64,000 nt of DNA from Chlorobiaceae bacterium (GTDB lineage Bacteria > Bacteroidota > Chlorobiia > Chlorobiales > Chlorobiaceae). Positions within the stretch are counted from its first letter, which is position 1, and every line of letters begins with the position of its first letter. Of the stretch, positions 53,256 through 63,456 are shown piece after piece. The translations under genes were made by a program, and so were the position numbers. The stretch lies in assembly GCA_013334965.1 (NCBI GenBank), contig JAAXWO010000001.1, positions 62,001 to 126,000 of the forward strand, given 5' to 3'. The notes beneath the pieces were generated by a model, which saw only the letters and a list, made by a program, of their open reading frames with translations, searched no databases and was not told where the DNA came from.

Positions 53256-54305
53256 ATGATTCAGGCTTTTGAACAGATGATTTTCCGGAACCTTACCCCG
53301 TTGTCGATCCGGCATCTTCAGCCGCCCGATATCGGCAGGGCGACAGGGCTTTCAGCGGCGGTTTACCGGCAGCTCGAACAGGAGTTCCAGGCGGTTCCTC
53401 CCATCACGATGCACCATCTGAACCCGCAACTCATGGCGGGGGTATGGAGCGCATGCCGGGAGTCGCTGATCGCCGGTCCGGACCGTGCGCTCAAGGAGGC
53501 GGTGGCGGTATCGGTTTCCAGGTCTAACCGTTGTCCCTACTGCGTGCAGGCGCATACCTCCATGCTTCGGGGATCAGGAGACATGTCGGCGCTCAGGGCG
53601 GCTGAAGGGAGTTCGGAGGGGCCGGAGGCTTTCAGCGAGGTCGTCGCCTGGGCCGCCGCGACAGGAACGCCGTTTCCAAAACCGTCCGTTCTGCCTTTTT
53701 CAGAAGAAAAGGCTCCTGCGGTCATGGCCACCGCCGTGCTGTTCCACTACATCAACAGGGTGGTCAACATCTTTCTCGACGATACGATGATGCCCATTGT
53801 CGGCAAGGTGCCGGTGATCGGCGAGCAGGCGTTCAGGATCTTCAGCAGCGTCGTCTCCGGACGGATCGTCACGGTTGAAGTCGCTCCAGGTGTTTTCCTG
53901 ACGGAAGCCCCGGATACGCCTTTGCCGGAGGCGTTCGGCTGGGCGTCGGGCGATGCCGATGTTTCCGGCGGGTTGCACAGGTTTGCGGCTGCGGCCATTG
54001 CTGCCGCCGCGGACTCTGTCGATGCCGGAGTGCAGGAGCTGGTGAGAGATCGCGTGGCGGGATGGAAAGGCGAGCCACAGGGACCCGGAAAGGGATGGGT
54101 AGACAGGGCGGTATCCGTTTTGCCGGAACAGAAGCGTCCGCAGGCCCGCATGGCCCTGCTGTCGGCCATTGCGTCCTGGGCCGTGGACGATGCGGAGGTC
54201 GCTGCGTTCAGGCAAACCGGCCTCGGCGACAGGGAGTTGCTCGATACGGCGGCCTGGGGCGCCTATCTCGCGGCGGAAAGAGTCGCCGGATGGATTGCTT
54301 CCTGA
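53256..54305 (+). CDS. AhpD/carboxymuconolactone decarboxylase-like protein
   Basis: The 349-residue protein carries the AhpD-type redox motif SNRCPYCVQAHTSM, with a CxxC pair and a following His at the proton-relay position. An upstream FL-type helix and downstream ATAVLFHYINRVVNIFLDD fit the CMD fold. A C-terminal extension follows. Such proteins act as thiol peroxidase partners or in ring-cleavage chemistry. Which applies here is open. Confidence 0.82.
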   Translation: MIQAFEQMIFRNLTPLSIRHLQPPDIGRATGLSAAVYRQLEQEFQAVPPITMHHLNPQLMAGVWSACRESLIAGPDRALKEAVAVSVSRSNRCPYCVQAHTSMLRGSGDMSALRAAEGSSEGPEAFSEVVAWAAATGTPFPKPSVLPFSEEKAPAVMATAVLFHYINRVVNIFLDDTMMPIVGKVPVIGEQAFRIFSSVVSGRIVTVEVAPGVFLTEAPDTPLPEAFGWASGDADVSGGLHRFAAAAIAAAADSVDAGVQELVRDRVAGWKGEPQGPGKGWVDRAVSVLPEQKRPQARMALLSAIASWAVDDAEVAAFRQTGLGDRELLDTAAWGAYLAAERVAGWIAS

Positions 54306-54373
54306 TTAATAAAAAAGGGCTTTTCCAGAAAGCATAGCCGGGTTTCAGGCGCTTCCGGTTTAATTGGTTTCTC

Positions 54374-55225
54374 CTACTCCGGCCTGACCATCAGCACCGG
54401 GTAGTCGATCTCGTCGACCAGAGTCCTGAGGATCTCTTCGGGGATATTCAGGCGGTTGCCCAGGACAAGGAGCCCTGAGTCGATCATCCTGACATAACGG
54501 GCAAACTGATGGGGGTCGGTCAACGCAAGATGGTGGTACTCAGCGGCAATGCCTGACGATTCCACCAATGCGCCGACCTCATGCCGGCAGTGCTCTTCGG
54601 CGTCAGGGTCGGGGTTGGTGACGATGAGATGGAGCGAACTCTCCGGTCCGGAGATAGCCAGGGCGGTTTCAAGGGCGTGCCTGGAACTTTCCGATCCGTC
54701 GTAGAGCACCATCAGGGGACCGTCGGCGGCTGTAACGCCCGGACGCATAAGCATCACACTCTTTTTGCCTTCCCAGAACGCAGCCATTGCAGTCGAACCG
54801 AGTCCCTTGCGGCACGACGGAGACCTTCCGCTGCGTCCAAGCACGATCATGTCCGCGTCTGTTGCTGCCGACATGATTATTTCCGGCACAATGCCCCGAA
54901 GTGCCCGGAATGTATGCCGGAGCCGGAACGTTTCGGAGGTGCGCTGCAGCATCTCCCCTGCCTGGCGAGCCTGGAGCCTGAGCAGGCGTTCGAGCTGGTC
55001 GGGATCGAGTTTTTCAGTCGTCGTACTGTAAAGCCTCACCTCCTCGAAGAACGGTAGCCCTGCCAGATGCAGAAGGTTGATGTCTTCGACAAAGATGCCG
55101 ATGAGTTCGGCCTTGAGCCTGGCCGCCAGCTCTGCGGCCGCGTCGAGCGAAGCCCTGCTGTGTGGCGAACAGTCCAGTGCGACGGCTATCGAGCGGATTG
55201 CTCCGGTTTTGATCGATGACGGCAT
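54374..55225 (-). CDS. Tandem universal stress protein
   Basis: From the ATG at 55225 it is 283 residues with two USP domains. The first starts RSIAVALDCSPHSRASL and has the nucleotide-binding VLGRSGRSPSCRKGLGSTA. The second starts PLMVLYDGSESSRHALETAL and ends LVLGNRLNIPEEILRTLVDEIDYPVLMVRPE, without a clear G2xG9xGS/T ATP loop. It begins 17 bases after the LonB-like stop on the same strand, so the two are an operon. The longer track ORF overlaps that gene. Confidence 0.87.
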   Translation of the reverse strand: MPSSIKTGAIRSIAVALDCSPHSRASLDAAAELAARLKAELIGIFVEDINLLHLAGLPFFEEVRLYSTTTEKLDPDQLERLLRLQARQAGEMLQRTSETFRLRHTFRALRGIVPEIIMSAATDADMIVLGRSGRSPSCRKGLGSTAMAAFWEGKKSVMLMRPGVTAADGPLMVLYDGSESSRHALETALAISGPESSLHLIVTNPDPDAEEHCRHEVGALVESSGIAAEYHHLALTDPHQFARYVRMIDSGLLVLGNRLNIPEEILRTLVDEIDYPVLMVRPE

Positions 55226-55242
55226 TGCAGTTTCGCTTCCGG

Positions 55243-57675
55243 TTACCGTCTCTTTTTCGGTTTTTCCTTCGCATCGACTTCGTACGACTTCTGCTTTTCG
55301 GCCATCGCCTTGAGCCGTTCCACGACTCTCCTGTTGACCGTTCCGGGAGGCCATGCTCCATCGGGACCGGCTTCACCGGCCGGAATTCCGGTAAGGAGCT
55401 CGATGCCCTGGTCGATATGGGAGACGGGGTAGATGGCAAAGAGACCAGATTCAACAGCCTTGACGATATCGTTCCTGAGCATCAGGTTCGAGACGTTTGA
55501 TGCTGGAATCAGCACTCCGTGTCGTCCGGTCAGCCCCCGCTGGGAGCATAGATCGAAATAGCCCTCGATTTTTTCATTGACGCCCCCGATCGCCTGTACT
55601 TCGCCGTACTGGTTCACTGAACCGGTTACGGCCAGCCATTGCCGGATGGGGATGGCTGCTATGGCGGAGAGCAATGCGTAAAGCTCGGCCGAAGATGCGC
55701 TGTCTCCCTCGACTCCGCTGTATGATTGTTCGAAGACCAGGGTGGCAGAGAGCGAGAGCGGCTCGTCGGCGGCATAGCGTGCGCCGAGGAATCCCGACAG
55801 GATCATCACCCCTTTCGAATGGATGGGTCCTCCCATGTCGACCTCACGTTCAATGTCGATCACCTCGCCTTCGCCAAGCCTTGCCCTTGCCGTGATTCTG
55901 CATGGAAGGCCGAAGCTTCGGTCTCCGAGCGAATAGACGGACAAGCCGTTGATCTGGCCGATTTTTTCCGAGTCGGTGTCGATCAGGATGGTGCCGCGCA
56001 TTATGGCCTCCCGGAGGCGCTCCTGCATGCGGGAGGCCCGGTAGAGCTGGGCATCGAGCACCGCCTGGATGTCCTCGGCAGTCACGATATCCCTGCCGGA
56101 TCCGGATGCGCGGTGGTTCGCCTCATGCACGAGGTCGCAGATGCTTTGCAGGTTGGTGGTGAGCTTGGTCGCGTCGCCGGTCAGTCGGGATCCCTGCTCG
56201 ATCACCCTGGCAACGGCTTCCCGGTCGAAATGGCAGAGTTTTTCGCGCACAGCCATCGAGCCGATCAGGCGTGCGTAGGCAAGATGGGTCTCATGGTTCC
56301 GATCCATTTCATCTTCAAAATCGGCAGCCACCTTGAACAGTTCGTTGAAGTCGGGATCATAGGTGCTCAGCATGTAATAGAGCCTTCGTTCGCCGAGCAG
56401 GATGACCTTGACATCCAGGGGAATCGGTTCCGGTTCGATTGAGATCGTGCTGACCAGGCTGTAGAGCTGCGCGAGCGATTCGATGCTTACCTGCCGGGTG
56501 CGGAGCGCTTTTTTCAGGGCTTCCCATGCGAATGGTTCCAGGAGCAGCCGTCGTGCGTCGAGGATGAGGTAGCCGCCGTTGGCCCGGTGGAGCGCGCCCG
56601 GTTTGATCAGGGTGAAATCGGTGACCAGTGTGCCCAACTGCGACGTGTGTTCGATGTCGCCGATCAGGTTCTGGCATCCCGGCTTGTCTTCGATGATCAC
56701 CGGCGCGCCGTTCATCCGGCTGTTGTCGATCATGACGTTGACCCGGTAGCGGATGAAGAAGCGGCTCCTGTTCATCGGCTTCCGGAATGTATGCGTCCTG
56801 GGAGGCTCATCGTCGGAAGGCTCCTGATCGAGGAACTGTTCGAAGTTCTCGACGATATCGTTTTCAATGGCATCGAGGTGTCGGACGACGTCGCCCAGGT
56901 CCCGGTATTTGGTCCTGATCTCAGCGAAAAGGGGTTTTATGGTGAAACCGGAGACATCCCTGTTGAGGGCATTGAGTTTCTCAAGAGTTTCACGGTTCCA
57001 TTTGGGTATCTGCGCCATGATCGACTGGAGGCTGTCCCTGAGCCTTTCGATCTCCATTTCGATGGTGTCGCGCTTCTCCTTCTTCAGGCGCATGTAATCG
57101 TCGGATTCGATCACTTTGCCTTTCAGGGTAGGCGCGAACGCGAAGCCTCCGGGAGTTCGGATCAGGGAGACGTCGTGCTGCTTCGCATCCAGTTCGAGTT
57201 TGTCGATAGCGCTGGCCTGCTTCTCCTGGAACGACTCCCGGATCTCCTTTTCCCTCGACTGGTACTCTTCGCTGCTGAAGGCAGCGGGCATGACGTTGAA
57301 AAGGGTGTCGACGAGGTGATCCAGGTCGTTGCTGAGCATGCATGCCTTGCCGGGGGGCAGGCGCAGTGCCTTCGGGGTTCTCGTTTTTTCGAAGTTGTAG
57401 ACGTAGCACCAGTCGTCCGGGCATGGAGCTTCGGGGGTAAGGGTGCTGAGGAACTGAAGTACGGTCGACTGCTTGCCTGTTCCGGATGGGCCGAGGGCAA
57501 AAAGGTTGAATCCGTCGTGCCTTATGCTCATTCCTAACCTTATGGCATCAAGGGCTCGTTGCTGGCCTGCGATTTCGGTCGTGCCGTCAAGGTCGGCAGT
57601 GGTCTTGAAGTCGAACTCTCCGGGATCGCATCTGATGAACAACTGGGAAGCGGCAAGTTTTTCAGGTGCCTGCAT
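55243..57675 (-). CDS. LonB-like ATP-dependent protease (AAA_32/S16)
   Basis: The 810-residue protein has Walker [10 protein letters not shown] (residues 62-70), an extended middle helical region, and a C-terminal S16 Lon protease domain with the catalytic Ser in [17 protein letters not shown]. The catalytic Lys is in [14 protein letters not shown]. This organisation matches the COG1067 group of Lon-like proteases rather than standard LonA. It probably degrades damaged proteins. It is the first gene of an operon with the tandem USP. Confidence 0.9.
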   Translation of the reverse strand: MQAPEKLAASQLFIRCDPGEFDFKTTADLDGTTEIAGQQRALDAIRLGMSIRHDGFNLFALGPSGTGKQSTVLQFLSTLTPEAPCPDDWCYVYNFEKTRTPKALRLPPGKACMLSNDLDHLVDTLFNVMPAAFSSEEYQSREKEIRESFQEKQASAIDKLELDAKQHDVSLIRTPGGFAFAPTLKGKVIESDDYMRLKKEKRDTIEMEIERLRDSLQSIMAQIPKWNRETLEKLNALNRDVSGFTIKPLFAEIRTKYRDLGDVVRHLDAIENDIVENFEQFLDQEPSDDEPPRTHTFRKPMNRSRFFIRYRVNVMIDNSRMNGAPVIIEDKPGCQNLIGDIEHTSQLGTLVTDFTLIKPGALHRANGGYLILDARRLLLEPFAWEALKKALRTRQVSIESLAQLYSLVSTISIEPEPIPLDVKVILLGERRLYYMLSTYDPDFNELFKVAADFEDEMDRNHETHLAYARLIGSMAVREKLCHFDREAVARVIEQGSRLTGDATKLTTNLQSICDLVHEANHRASGSGRDIVTAEDIQAVLDAQLYRASRMQERLREAIMRGTILIDTDSEKIGQINGLSVYSLGDRSFGLPCRITARARLGEGEVIDIEREVDMGGPIHSKGVMILSGFLGARYAADEPLSLSATLVFEQSYSGVEGDSASSAELYALLSAIAAIPIRQWLAVTGSVNQYGEVQAIGGVNEKIEGYFDLCSQRGLTGRHGVLIPASNVSNLMLRNDIVKAVESGLFAIYPVSHIDQGIELLTGIPAGEAGPDGAWPPGTVNRRVVERLKAMAEKQKSYEVDAKEKPKKRR

Positions 57676-57763
57676 GTCGGGTGCTCCTTTTTCAGGTCGG
57701 GTGGAGGCCGGTGATGTACGAACGGCCCCTGCCGGAATCAGCGGTTCGATTCACAATGTCCGC

Positions 57764-57810
57764 CACCATGAATCCCGGACAGGCTTGCGACAGGTGCGCG
57801 ATTCATGGTG
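57764..57810. repeat. 11-bp perfect inverted repeat upstream of the LonB-like gene
   Basis: CACCATGAATC (57764-57774) and GATTCATGGTG (57800-57810) are exact complements separated by 25 bases. It lies between terC and the LonB-like gene on the minus strand, either as the terC terminator, an operator for the protease operon, or both. It does not match the CIRCE heat-shock element. Confidence 0.65.
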
Positions 57811-57865
57811 ACGAACTCATATGCTGAAACAGCCGGTTTGCCTGTAATGGTTCCCGGCGAAGGTT

Positions 57866-58621
57866 TCAGGCCTCATCTGGCTCTTCGATGGCTTTATGCA
57901 GGTGAACAGGTTCAGTATCCTTTTTCCTGAGCCTGAGGTTGAGCATCTCAACGCAAACGGAGAAGGCCATGGCGAAATAGATGTACCCCTTCGGGAATTC
58001 AAAACCGGCCCCCTCGGCGAACAGGGTGACGCCCACCAGGATCAGGAAGCTGAGCGCCAGCATCTTGATGGTGGGGTGGCGCTCGACGAAATCTCCGATC
58101 GATTTGGAAGCTACCATCATGATGAGGACGGCGATCATTATGGAGATGATCATGACCGGAATATCCTTTGCAAGTCCTACGGCAGTGATGACCGAGTCGA
58201 GTGAAAAGACGATGTCGATAAGGGCAATCTGGATGAGCGTCGAAACGAATCCCGAGGCGGAGCGCTCCTTTGCGTCTTCATTTTCGCTGCCCTCAAGGCT
58301 CTGATGGATCTCGTGGGTGCTTTTTGCGAGAAGGAACAGGCCGCCTCCGAGGAGGATCATGTCCCGGCCGGTCACGGCGTGTCCGAATACGGAAAAGAGC
58401 GGGGAGACAAGCCCCATGACCCAGGTGATGGAGAGCAGCAGGGCGATACGGGTCAGCATGGCCAGCCCGAGGCCGAGAACCCGCCCCGAACTCCGCTGTT
58501 CGGCAGGCATCCGGCTGACGATGATGGTGATGAAGATGATATTGTCGATGCCCAGGACGATCTCAAGGGATGTCAGGGTTGCCAGGGCGATCCATGCTTC
58601 AGGACTAAAAATCCATTCCAT
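57866..58621 (-). CDS. TerC-family membrane protein
   Basis: The 251-residue protein has about seven membrane helices with the conserved acidic motifs EIVLGIDNIIFI and DIVFSLDSVITAVGLA, which bind metal in TerC proteins. The family exports or handles manganese and has been linked to tellurium resistance and to metalation of exoenzymes. Nothing nearby narrows the role. Confidence 0.9.
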   Translation of the reverse strand: MEWIFSPEAWIALATLTSLEIVLGIDNIIFITIIVSRMPAEQRSSGRVLGLGLAMLTRIALLLSITWVMGLVSPLFSVFGHAVTGRDMILLGGGLFLLAKSTHEIHQSLEGSENEDAKERSASGFVSTLIQIALIDIVFSLDSVITAVGLAKDIPVMIISIMIAVLIMMVASKSIGDFVERHPTIKMLALSFLILVGVTLFAEGAGFEFPKGYIYFAMAFSVCVEMLNLRLRKKDTEPVHLHKAIEEPDEA

Positions 58622-58768
58622 GCGGGGTGAGTCAGGAAAACGTTGTTAAAGGAGTATTCTCAAGTTGAAATGTACGCCCTAAGCACATGACTGGCAAAAT
58701 CCCTTTTCTTTCATGCGAATATTCTACATTTAATCAAGGGCGGCTCTATTAGTCTGCCTGGTACAGTT

Positions 58769-60157
58769 ATGACCGATTTTTACGATCCAGGGGTGCATTC
58801 CGGGCTGAAACGGTGTTTCGACAGCGGAAGGACCCGGCCTCTCGAATGGAGAGTTTCACAGCTCCGGGGGGTTGCCTCATTCCTTCATGGAAATGAGGCT
58901 GCGATCGCCCGGGCCGTGCGTGCCGATTTCGGCAAGCCGGAGGCCGAGATGTTCCTGACCGAGACCGGTTATCTTGCAGGTGAAACAAGGCATGCCATAA
59001 AAAACCTCCATCGATGGATGAAGCCCCGACGGGTGGGAGTGCCTCTGCACTACCTGCCAGCAAGGGCTTTCGTTGAGCGCGAGCCGCTTGGCGTCGTGCT
59101 CGTCATCGGCGCGTGGAACTATCCTCTTCAGCTTTGCCTGGCTCCGCTCATCGGTGCGCTTGCAGCAGGCAACTGCATTGTCCTTAAACCGTCGGAGCTT
59201 GCTCCGGCCACTTCGAACCTGCTTGCGTCAACCCTGCACAACTACCTCGATCCTGAAGCCGTGAAAGTGGTTGAGGGGGGAGCCGAACAGATCGAAGTGC
59301 TTCTTCGCCACAGGTTCGACCGTATTTTTTTCACCGGAAGCCGACAGAAAGGCCAGGAGGTGATGCTGGCCGCGGCGCGTCATCTCACCCCGGTGACTCT
59401 CGAACTCGGAGGAAAATGTCCCTGCATCGTGACGGAACATGCGGATCTGCGCGTTGCGGCCCGGAGAATCGTCTGGGCCAAATTCCTTAATGCCGGACAG
59501 ACCTGCGTGGCGCCGGATTATCTTCTTGTGCATGAATCCGTCGAAGAGCGCCTTTCGGGGTTGATGATGGATGCCCTGGATCTTTTCTATGGCCCCGACC
59601 CGAAATCCAGCCCCGATTATTCGCGCATCGTGGATGGCCGGAATTTCCTGCGCCTCAGGGAGCTTCAGCATCAAGGTACGTTCATCGCCGGAGGCGGTTC
59701 GGACGAGTCCGATCTCTATATCGCTCCCACTATCGTCCGTGGCGTCGAGCCGGAGTCTCCGCTTATGCAGGAGGAGATCTTCGGGCCCGTCCTTCCTGTG
59801 ATTTCTTTCCCTTCGCTGTCAAAAGCCCTGGAGATCGTCCGTCGGCAACCGGATCCGATCGCCGTTTACCTGTTTTCCCGAGATCGCCGCGAGCTAATTC
59901 AGTTAAGGGAGCAGACCAGGAGCGGAGGCATATGCTGCAACGACCTTCTTTTTCAGGCATCCATTCCTGACCTTCCTTTCGGCGGCAGGGGGTTGAGCGG
60001 CATGGGAGTCTATCACGGCAGGGCCGGGTTTGAGACCTTTACCTCTCCGAGGAGCGTGCTGAACCGGACCGGTTTTCCAGATCCGGATTTGCGTTACCCG
60101 CCATATGGCGCCGCCAAATTCAGCCTGCTCAGGAAAATCGTCACAATGTTTTCGTAG
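58769..60157 (+). CDS. Aldehyde dehydrogenase (class 3-like)
   Basis: The 462-residue protein has the NAD(P)-fold motifs [28 protein letters not shown] and FTGSRQKGQ, the ELGGKCP segment and the catalytic Cys in [14 protein letters not shown], and ends with the usual [20 protein letters not shown]. The length and the absence of a long N-terminal arm fit class 3 (fatty aldehyde) enzymes. It starts a tight group with a patatin and an outer-membrane protein, hinting at lipid-derived aldehydes as substrates (inference). Confidence 0.93.
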   Translation: MTDFYDPGVHSGLKRCFDSGRTRPLEWRVSQLRGVASFLHGNEAAIARAVRADFGKPEAEMFLTETGYLAGETRHAIKNLHRWMKPRRVGVPLHYLPARAFVEREPLGVVLVIGAWNYPLQLCLAPLIGALAAGNCIVLKPSELAPATSNLLASTLHNYLDPEAVKVVEGGAEQIEVLLRHRFDRIFFTGSRQKGQEVMLAAARHLTPVTLELGGKCPCIVTEHADLRVAARRIVWAKFLNAGQTCVAPDYLLVHESVEERLSGLMMDALDLFYGPDPKSSPDYSRIVDGRNFLRLRELQHQGTFIAGGGSDESDLYIAPTIVRGVEPESPLMQEEIFGPVLPVISFPSLSKALEIVRRQPDPIAVYLFSRDRRELIQLREQTRSGGICCNDLLFQASIPDLPFGGRGLSGMGVYHGRAGFETFTSPRSVLNRTGFPDPDLRYPPYGAAKFSLLRKIVTMFS

Positions 60158-60158
60158 C

Positions 60159-60965
60159 ATGGATATACAGAAGGGTCAAACGGCGGGCTCGTTGAAGGAG
60201 CCGGAATCAAGGATAGGCCTCGCGTTGGGTGGGGGTGCCGTGCTCGGGGCGGCGCATGTCGGCGTACTGAAGGCGATGCATGAGCTGGATATCAGGCCGG
60301 ATTTCGTATCCGGCACCAGCATCGGGTCGTTCATCGCGGCGCTGTATGCGTTCGGCAAAAGATGGGACGAGCTCGAAACGTTGGCCAGGGAACTTGACTG
60401 GTCGGACCTCTCGGGCCTCACGATCTCCGGATATGGCCTGCTGTCGAACAGGAAGTTCGGCGATATCGTCAAACGCCTCCTCGGATCATGCCGGATCGAA
60501 GACGCTCCGCTGCCCCTGGCGATCGTCTCGACCGATATCTGCACGGGAAGAAAGGTGGTGATGCGAAGGGGGGATGTGGCTATGGCCGTCATGGCCAGCT
60601 CTTCGATCCCCGGTATTTTCCGGCCTGTCGAGTGCCGCAGCATGTTGCTGGTCGACGGGGTGCTGACCGAAAATGTCCCGATTTCACCCCTGGTCGACAT
60701 GGGTGCGGAGAGGATCATCTGTGTTGACCTGCTTGGCATGCATACCTTCAGGCGCCCGGAACATATGGCCACACTGCTGCTCAACGCGTTTTACAGCGCA
60801 ATGCGTGCCATTTCGCAGATTCAGATACAGGGGGCCGACCTGGTTATCAGCCCGGATCTCTCCGGCTTCAGCCTCGTCGATATGTCTGCAGTCCCGGAGA
60901 TTCTCGAAACCGGATACCGTGCGGCGTATCCTTTGCTCAAGGCCTGGAAGGAGCAACTCGAATGA
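60159..60965 (+). CDS. Patatin-like phospholipase (RssA type)
   Basis: From the ATG at 60159 it is 268 residues. The oxyanion GGG is in [17 protein letters not shown], the nucleophile in [14 protein letters not shown] (GxSxG) and the catalytic Asp in [12 protein letters not shown] (DG). It therefore has the full Ser-Asp dyad. It starts 1 base after the aldehyde dehydrogenase stop and overlaps the outer-membrane gene by 4 bases (ATGA). Confidence 0.93.
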   Translation: MDIQKGQTAGSLKEPESRIGLALGGGAVLGAAHVGVLKAMHELDIRPDFVSGTSIGSFIAALYAFGKRWDELETLARELDWSDLSGLTISGYGLLSNRKFGDIVKRLLGSCRIEDAPLPLAIVSTDICTGRKVVMRRGDVAMAVMASSSIPGIFRPVECRSMLLVDGVLTENVPISPLVDMGAERIICVDLLGMHTFRRPEHMATLLLNAFYSAMRAISQIQIQGADLVISPDLSGFSLVDMSAVPEILETGYRAAYPLLKAWKEQLE

Positions 60966-61546
60966 ACGTGCGTCTCGCCTTCCTTGTCATCGCCATGCTG
61001 CTGTTCAGGCACTCCTCCGCTGTCGCGGTCGGTTCTCAGCCTGAATCCTTTACAGGGATTGCCTGGCCCTGTAAGTCTGGAGTGAAAATCAACGGGCCAA
61101 GCCTTGGTGACGCCGATTACGACATCTCGCGGACAAAAGGGGGGAAGGTGTCCCTCAAAGGAGAAAAGGGGAGCCTTGTCGGCCGGGCCGTATACCAGGG
61201 TAGCGGGCTTGACTTTCAGGGGAGCACCTTCTCCGTGTTTACCCTCTCGGCGGATGGCATGCTTGAGTGCCGTAACGCCGACGGACTCGTTTTTCGGCCC
61301 TACATCTCCAGTGGGTTGAGCTACGCGACGATCGACGTGGAGCGCCTGGGGATGGATGCCGACGATACAGCGTTCATCCTGCAGTTTGGTGCAGGAGTCG
61401 GCATACAGCTGTCGCCTCTCGTCATCGTTGATGCCCGTTACCGTTACATCCATCCGTTTGATCGATTAATGCAGGTGGACGCATTACCTGTCCGGCTGGA
61501 TTCAGGCACCCATAACCTTCTCATCGGCATGAGGTTCATGTTCTGA
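60962..61546 (+). CDS. Secreted or outer-membrane beta-barrel-like protein
   Basis: The 194-residue protein has a signal peptide ([23 protein letters not shown]). The last strands alternate hydrophobic and polar residues and end in phenylalanine ([10 protein letters not shown]), as outer-membrane barrels do. The body is probably an 8-strand barrel like other small porin-like or lipid-handling proteins ([41 protein letters not shown]). Coupling to the patatin suggests a shared role in the cell envelope. Confidence 0.72.
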   Translation: MNVRLAFLVIAMLLFRHSSAVAVGSQPESFTGIAWPCKSGVKINGPSLGDADYDISRTKGGKVSLKGEKGSLVGRAVYQGSGLDFQGSTFSVFTLSADGMLECRNADGLVFRPYISSGLSYATIDVERLGMDADDTAFILQFGAGVGIQLSPLVIVDARYRYIHPFDRLMQVDALPVRLDSGTHNLLIGMRFMF

Positions 61547-61922
61547 ATCCAGTGCACTCAAGTGGCGTGCCGTCTGGGGGCAGTTTTATTTCAACGAAGC
61601 GTAAAGAGTGGAAATACGTTTGCGCCTGATCCCCTTTTTTCGTAAAATTTTACTGTAGATGCTCTTTTCTGTTCAATCTGTTATGTACACGTAGTTACAC
61701 GTGGGACAGGTCTGGCAGCCTTTCTTTTTGTATCGTGCGCTTTTGGTGCCACGTATTCTCTCCCGATTCCTCCACAGCCGGTGATCTTCCCGGCCTTTTT
61801 TGTCAGCCGGGCAAAACTCCGGCCATGTATGTTCAATGTTTTAAGCTGCTGATTTGCTTTATCTGGCTGATGTTTTGTCTCAGCTTGCACGACGGTGATC
61901 AACATTAACAGGACAATCGATT
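61547..61922. promoter_or_regulatory. Leader with paired GCCGG/CCGGC hairpins upstream of the CARDB gene
   Basis: GTAAAATTTTAC (61642-61653) is a perfect palindrome. Two adjacent hairpins share identical arms: GCCGG-N8-CCGGC at 61777-61794, followed by CTTTTTT (terminator-like), and GCCGG-N8-CCGGC at 61806-61823. Any left arm can pair with either right arm, so mutually exclusive folds are possible. No known riboswitch class was recognised. The 74-codon minus-strand ORF here has no supporting features. Confidence 0.5.
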
Positions 61923-63350
61923 ATGGCACACAACTCAAAACGCTTAGTCACCGGGTTTGTAGGTTCGCTTCTTATGTTCAGCGCACTGAATGCAGGTACA
62001 GTTATTGCGGACCCACTTCGTCCCGAACCGCTTTCTCCTGCAAGACCGGACGCAGGTATTATAAGAGTCGACCCTGAAGCCCGCATGAGGCCTCATCTAC
62101 CTCGCATTCTGCAGCCTGACCTGGTTATCGACGATATCTACCTGGATCCCGCCTGCAATGTGGTGGTCAAGGTCCGGAACGCAGGTCCCGGAGCGCTTCC
62201 TGACGAGGTCTGGAGTAAAATCACACCTAAAAGCTCAGGGATCTACCTGACGATCAACGGTTCCAGATGGGGAGGAGCGAGTCTCTGGAAGATCGATCCG
62301 GGCCGGGCCCTGCAGCCCCCGGGCGGTACGGCGGTTTATACCAGCAATCTCAAGGTGAACCGTATCGCAGCCGTCAAGGCCGAGGTCGATATATGGAACG
62401 TGGTCAGGGAGTCAAATGAAGCGAACAATGCAAAAATCGCAAGGCTTCGTTGCCAATCGATGCAAAACGCCAGCGACTTGTCGGTGTCCATTGCCGGGTG
62501 CCCCCAGGCCGTGCGTCCGGGGCAGGAGCTTGGCGCGTCATTCTCCGTAACCGCCAACAGTACCTTTCCCAAGCCGATCGGCGGTGTGGCCGTTGACCTT
62601 GTGCTGACTTCGGTTGCGTCATATCCCGTACCGGCGCCATTCGCTGTCTACAGCCCGAATTACACGAACGGCGTGCTGCTGAAAGGCGGCCGTGAGCACA
62701 TCTCTTTTGCCGGCCCCGGTTCAGTTCCTGTCAAGCTTAACGGTTCGAACCCCATTCCTGCAGATACTCCTCCCGGGGACTATTTCCTGGCTGCCGTGGT
62801 CGATGCAGGCAACCGTTACGGCGAGACCAACGAAAACAATAACGTCGCTTACTGCAGGCTCAGGGTGCTTCCGCCCACGGGCTCCGTTTCACCTGTCGCA
62901 GAAGATTGCGTGAGGTTCAATCCCGCTACGATTGAAGTCAGGCAGTTCGACGGCCGCTGGAAGATTGTCGACGGAAGCCACTGGGTTTTTGATTTCGGCT
63001 CAAACAGGGGCGAGGCTGATCAGGCTTTCAGGATTATCAGGCATTACGGTATGAACCAGAGCTGTTTTGTCGGCCGTCCCGACCCATCGTTCAAATACCT
63101 TCTCGTTGCCGGTGACGCTCCGACCGGGACTTTCCCCGGTGAGGATGCCGTGAGGTTCAACCCGGCTACGATCGAAGTCAGGCAGTTCGATGGCCGCTGG
63201 AAAATCGTCGACGGAAGCCACTGGATTTTTGATTTCGGCTCAAAGAGGGATGAGGCGGAACAAGCCTTTTCCATCATCAAAAAATACGGCTTCAGTTCTG
63301 TCTGTTATGTCGGACGTCCCGATCCGAGTTTCATCTATCTGAAAAAGTAG
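61923..63350 (+). CDS. Secreted protein with CARDB-like domains and a duplicated C-terminal domain
   Basis: The 475-residue protein begins with a signal peptide (LVTGFVGSLLMFSALNAGTVIA). Two CARDB-like adhesion domains follow, with the hallmarks DLVIDDIYLDPACNVVVKVRNAGPG...ESNEANN and DLSVSIAGCP...ETNENNNVAYC. The C terminus has two near-identical ~68-residue units beginning VRFNPATIEVRQFDGRWKIVDGSHW, offset by exactly 240 bases (80 codons) and about 92% identical in DNA over the first 100 bases. This indicates a recent duplication or gene conversion. A cell-surface binding or adhesion role is likely. Confidence 0.82.
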   Translation: MAHNSKRLVTGFVGSLLMFSALNAGTVIADPLRPEPLSPARPDAGIIRVDPEARMRPHLPRILQPDLVIDDIYLDPACNVVVKVRNAGPGALPDEVWSKITPKSSGIYLTINGSRWGGASLWKIDPGRALQPPGGTAVYTSNLKVNRIAAVKAEVDIWNVVRESNEANNAKIARLRCQSMQNASDLSVSIAGCPQAVRPGQELGASFSVTANSTFPKPIGGVAVDLVLTSVASYPVPAPFAVYSPNYTNGVLLKGGREHISFAGPGSVPVKLNGSNPIPADTPPGDYFLAAVVDAGNRYGETNENNNVAYCRLRVLPPTGSVSPVAEDCVRFNPATIEVRQFDGRWKIVDGSHWVFDFGSNRGEADQAFRIIRHYGMNQSCFVGRPDPSFKYLLVAGDAPTGTFPGEDAVRFNPATIEVRQFDGRWKIVDGSHWIFDFGSKRDEAEQAFSIIKKYGFSSVCYVGRPDPSFIYLKK

Positions 63351-63384
63351 GATCGCGATAGAGCCATTTTCTGCAGATGTTAGT

Positions 63385-63416
63385 CGCCGCACGGGCAGGA
63401 GATGGCCCGTGCGGCG
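63385..63416. terminator. Strong 12-bp hairpin after the CARDB gene
   Basis: CGCCGCACGGGC and GCCCGTGCGGCG pair perfectly around an 8-nt loop. There is no T tract, so it may be an RNA-stabilising or Rho-assisted structure. It lies 40 bases before the next start codon. Confidence 0.65.
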
Positions 63417-63456
63417 TTATGGCCGCCGATTTTCCCAACATGCAAAGGAGCTTCTT

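Noticed and set aside
57764-57810. CIRCE-type heat-shock operator for the LonB-like operon
   Set aside because: The inverted repeat does not match TTAGCACTC-N9-GAGTGCTAA, and the 25-base spacer is too long.
61681-61905. 74-codon minus-strand ORF and a nearby KGCQTCPTCNYVY frame
   Set aside because: The cysteine-rich frame has no usable start, and the two pieces are in different frames. No family was recognised.
62735-62760. GGTTCGAACC, a tRNA T-loop-like sequence
   Set aside because: It lies inside the CARDB gene in frame and lacks cloverleaf partners. No tRNA was found anywhere in the window.
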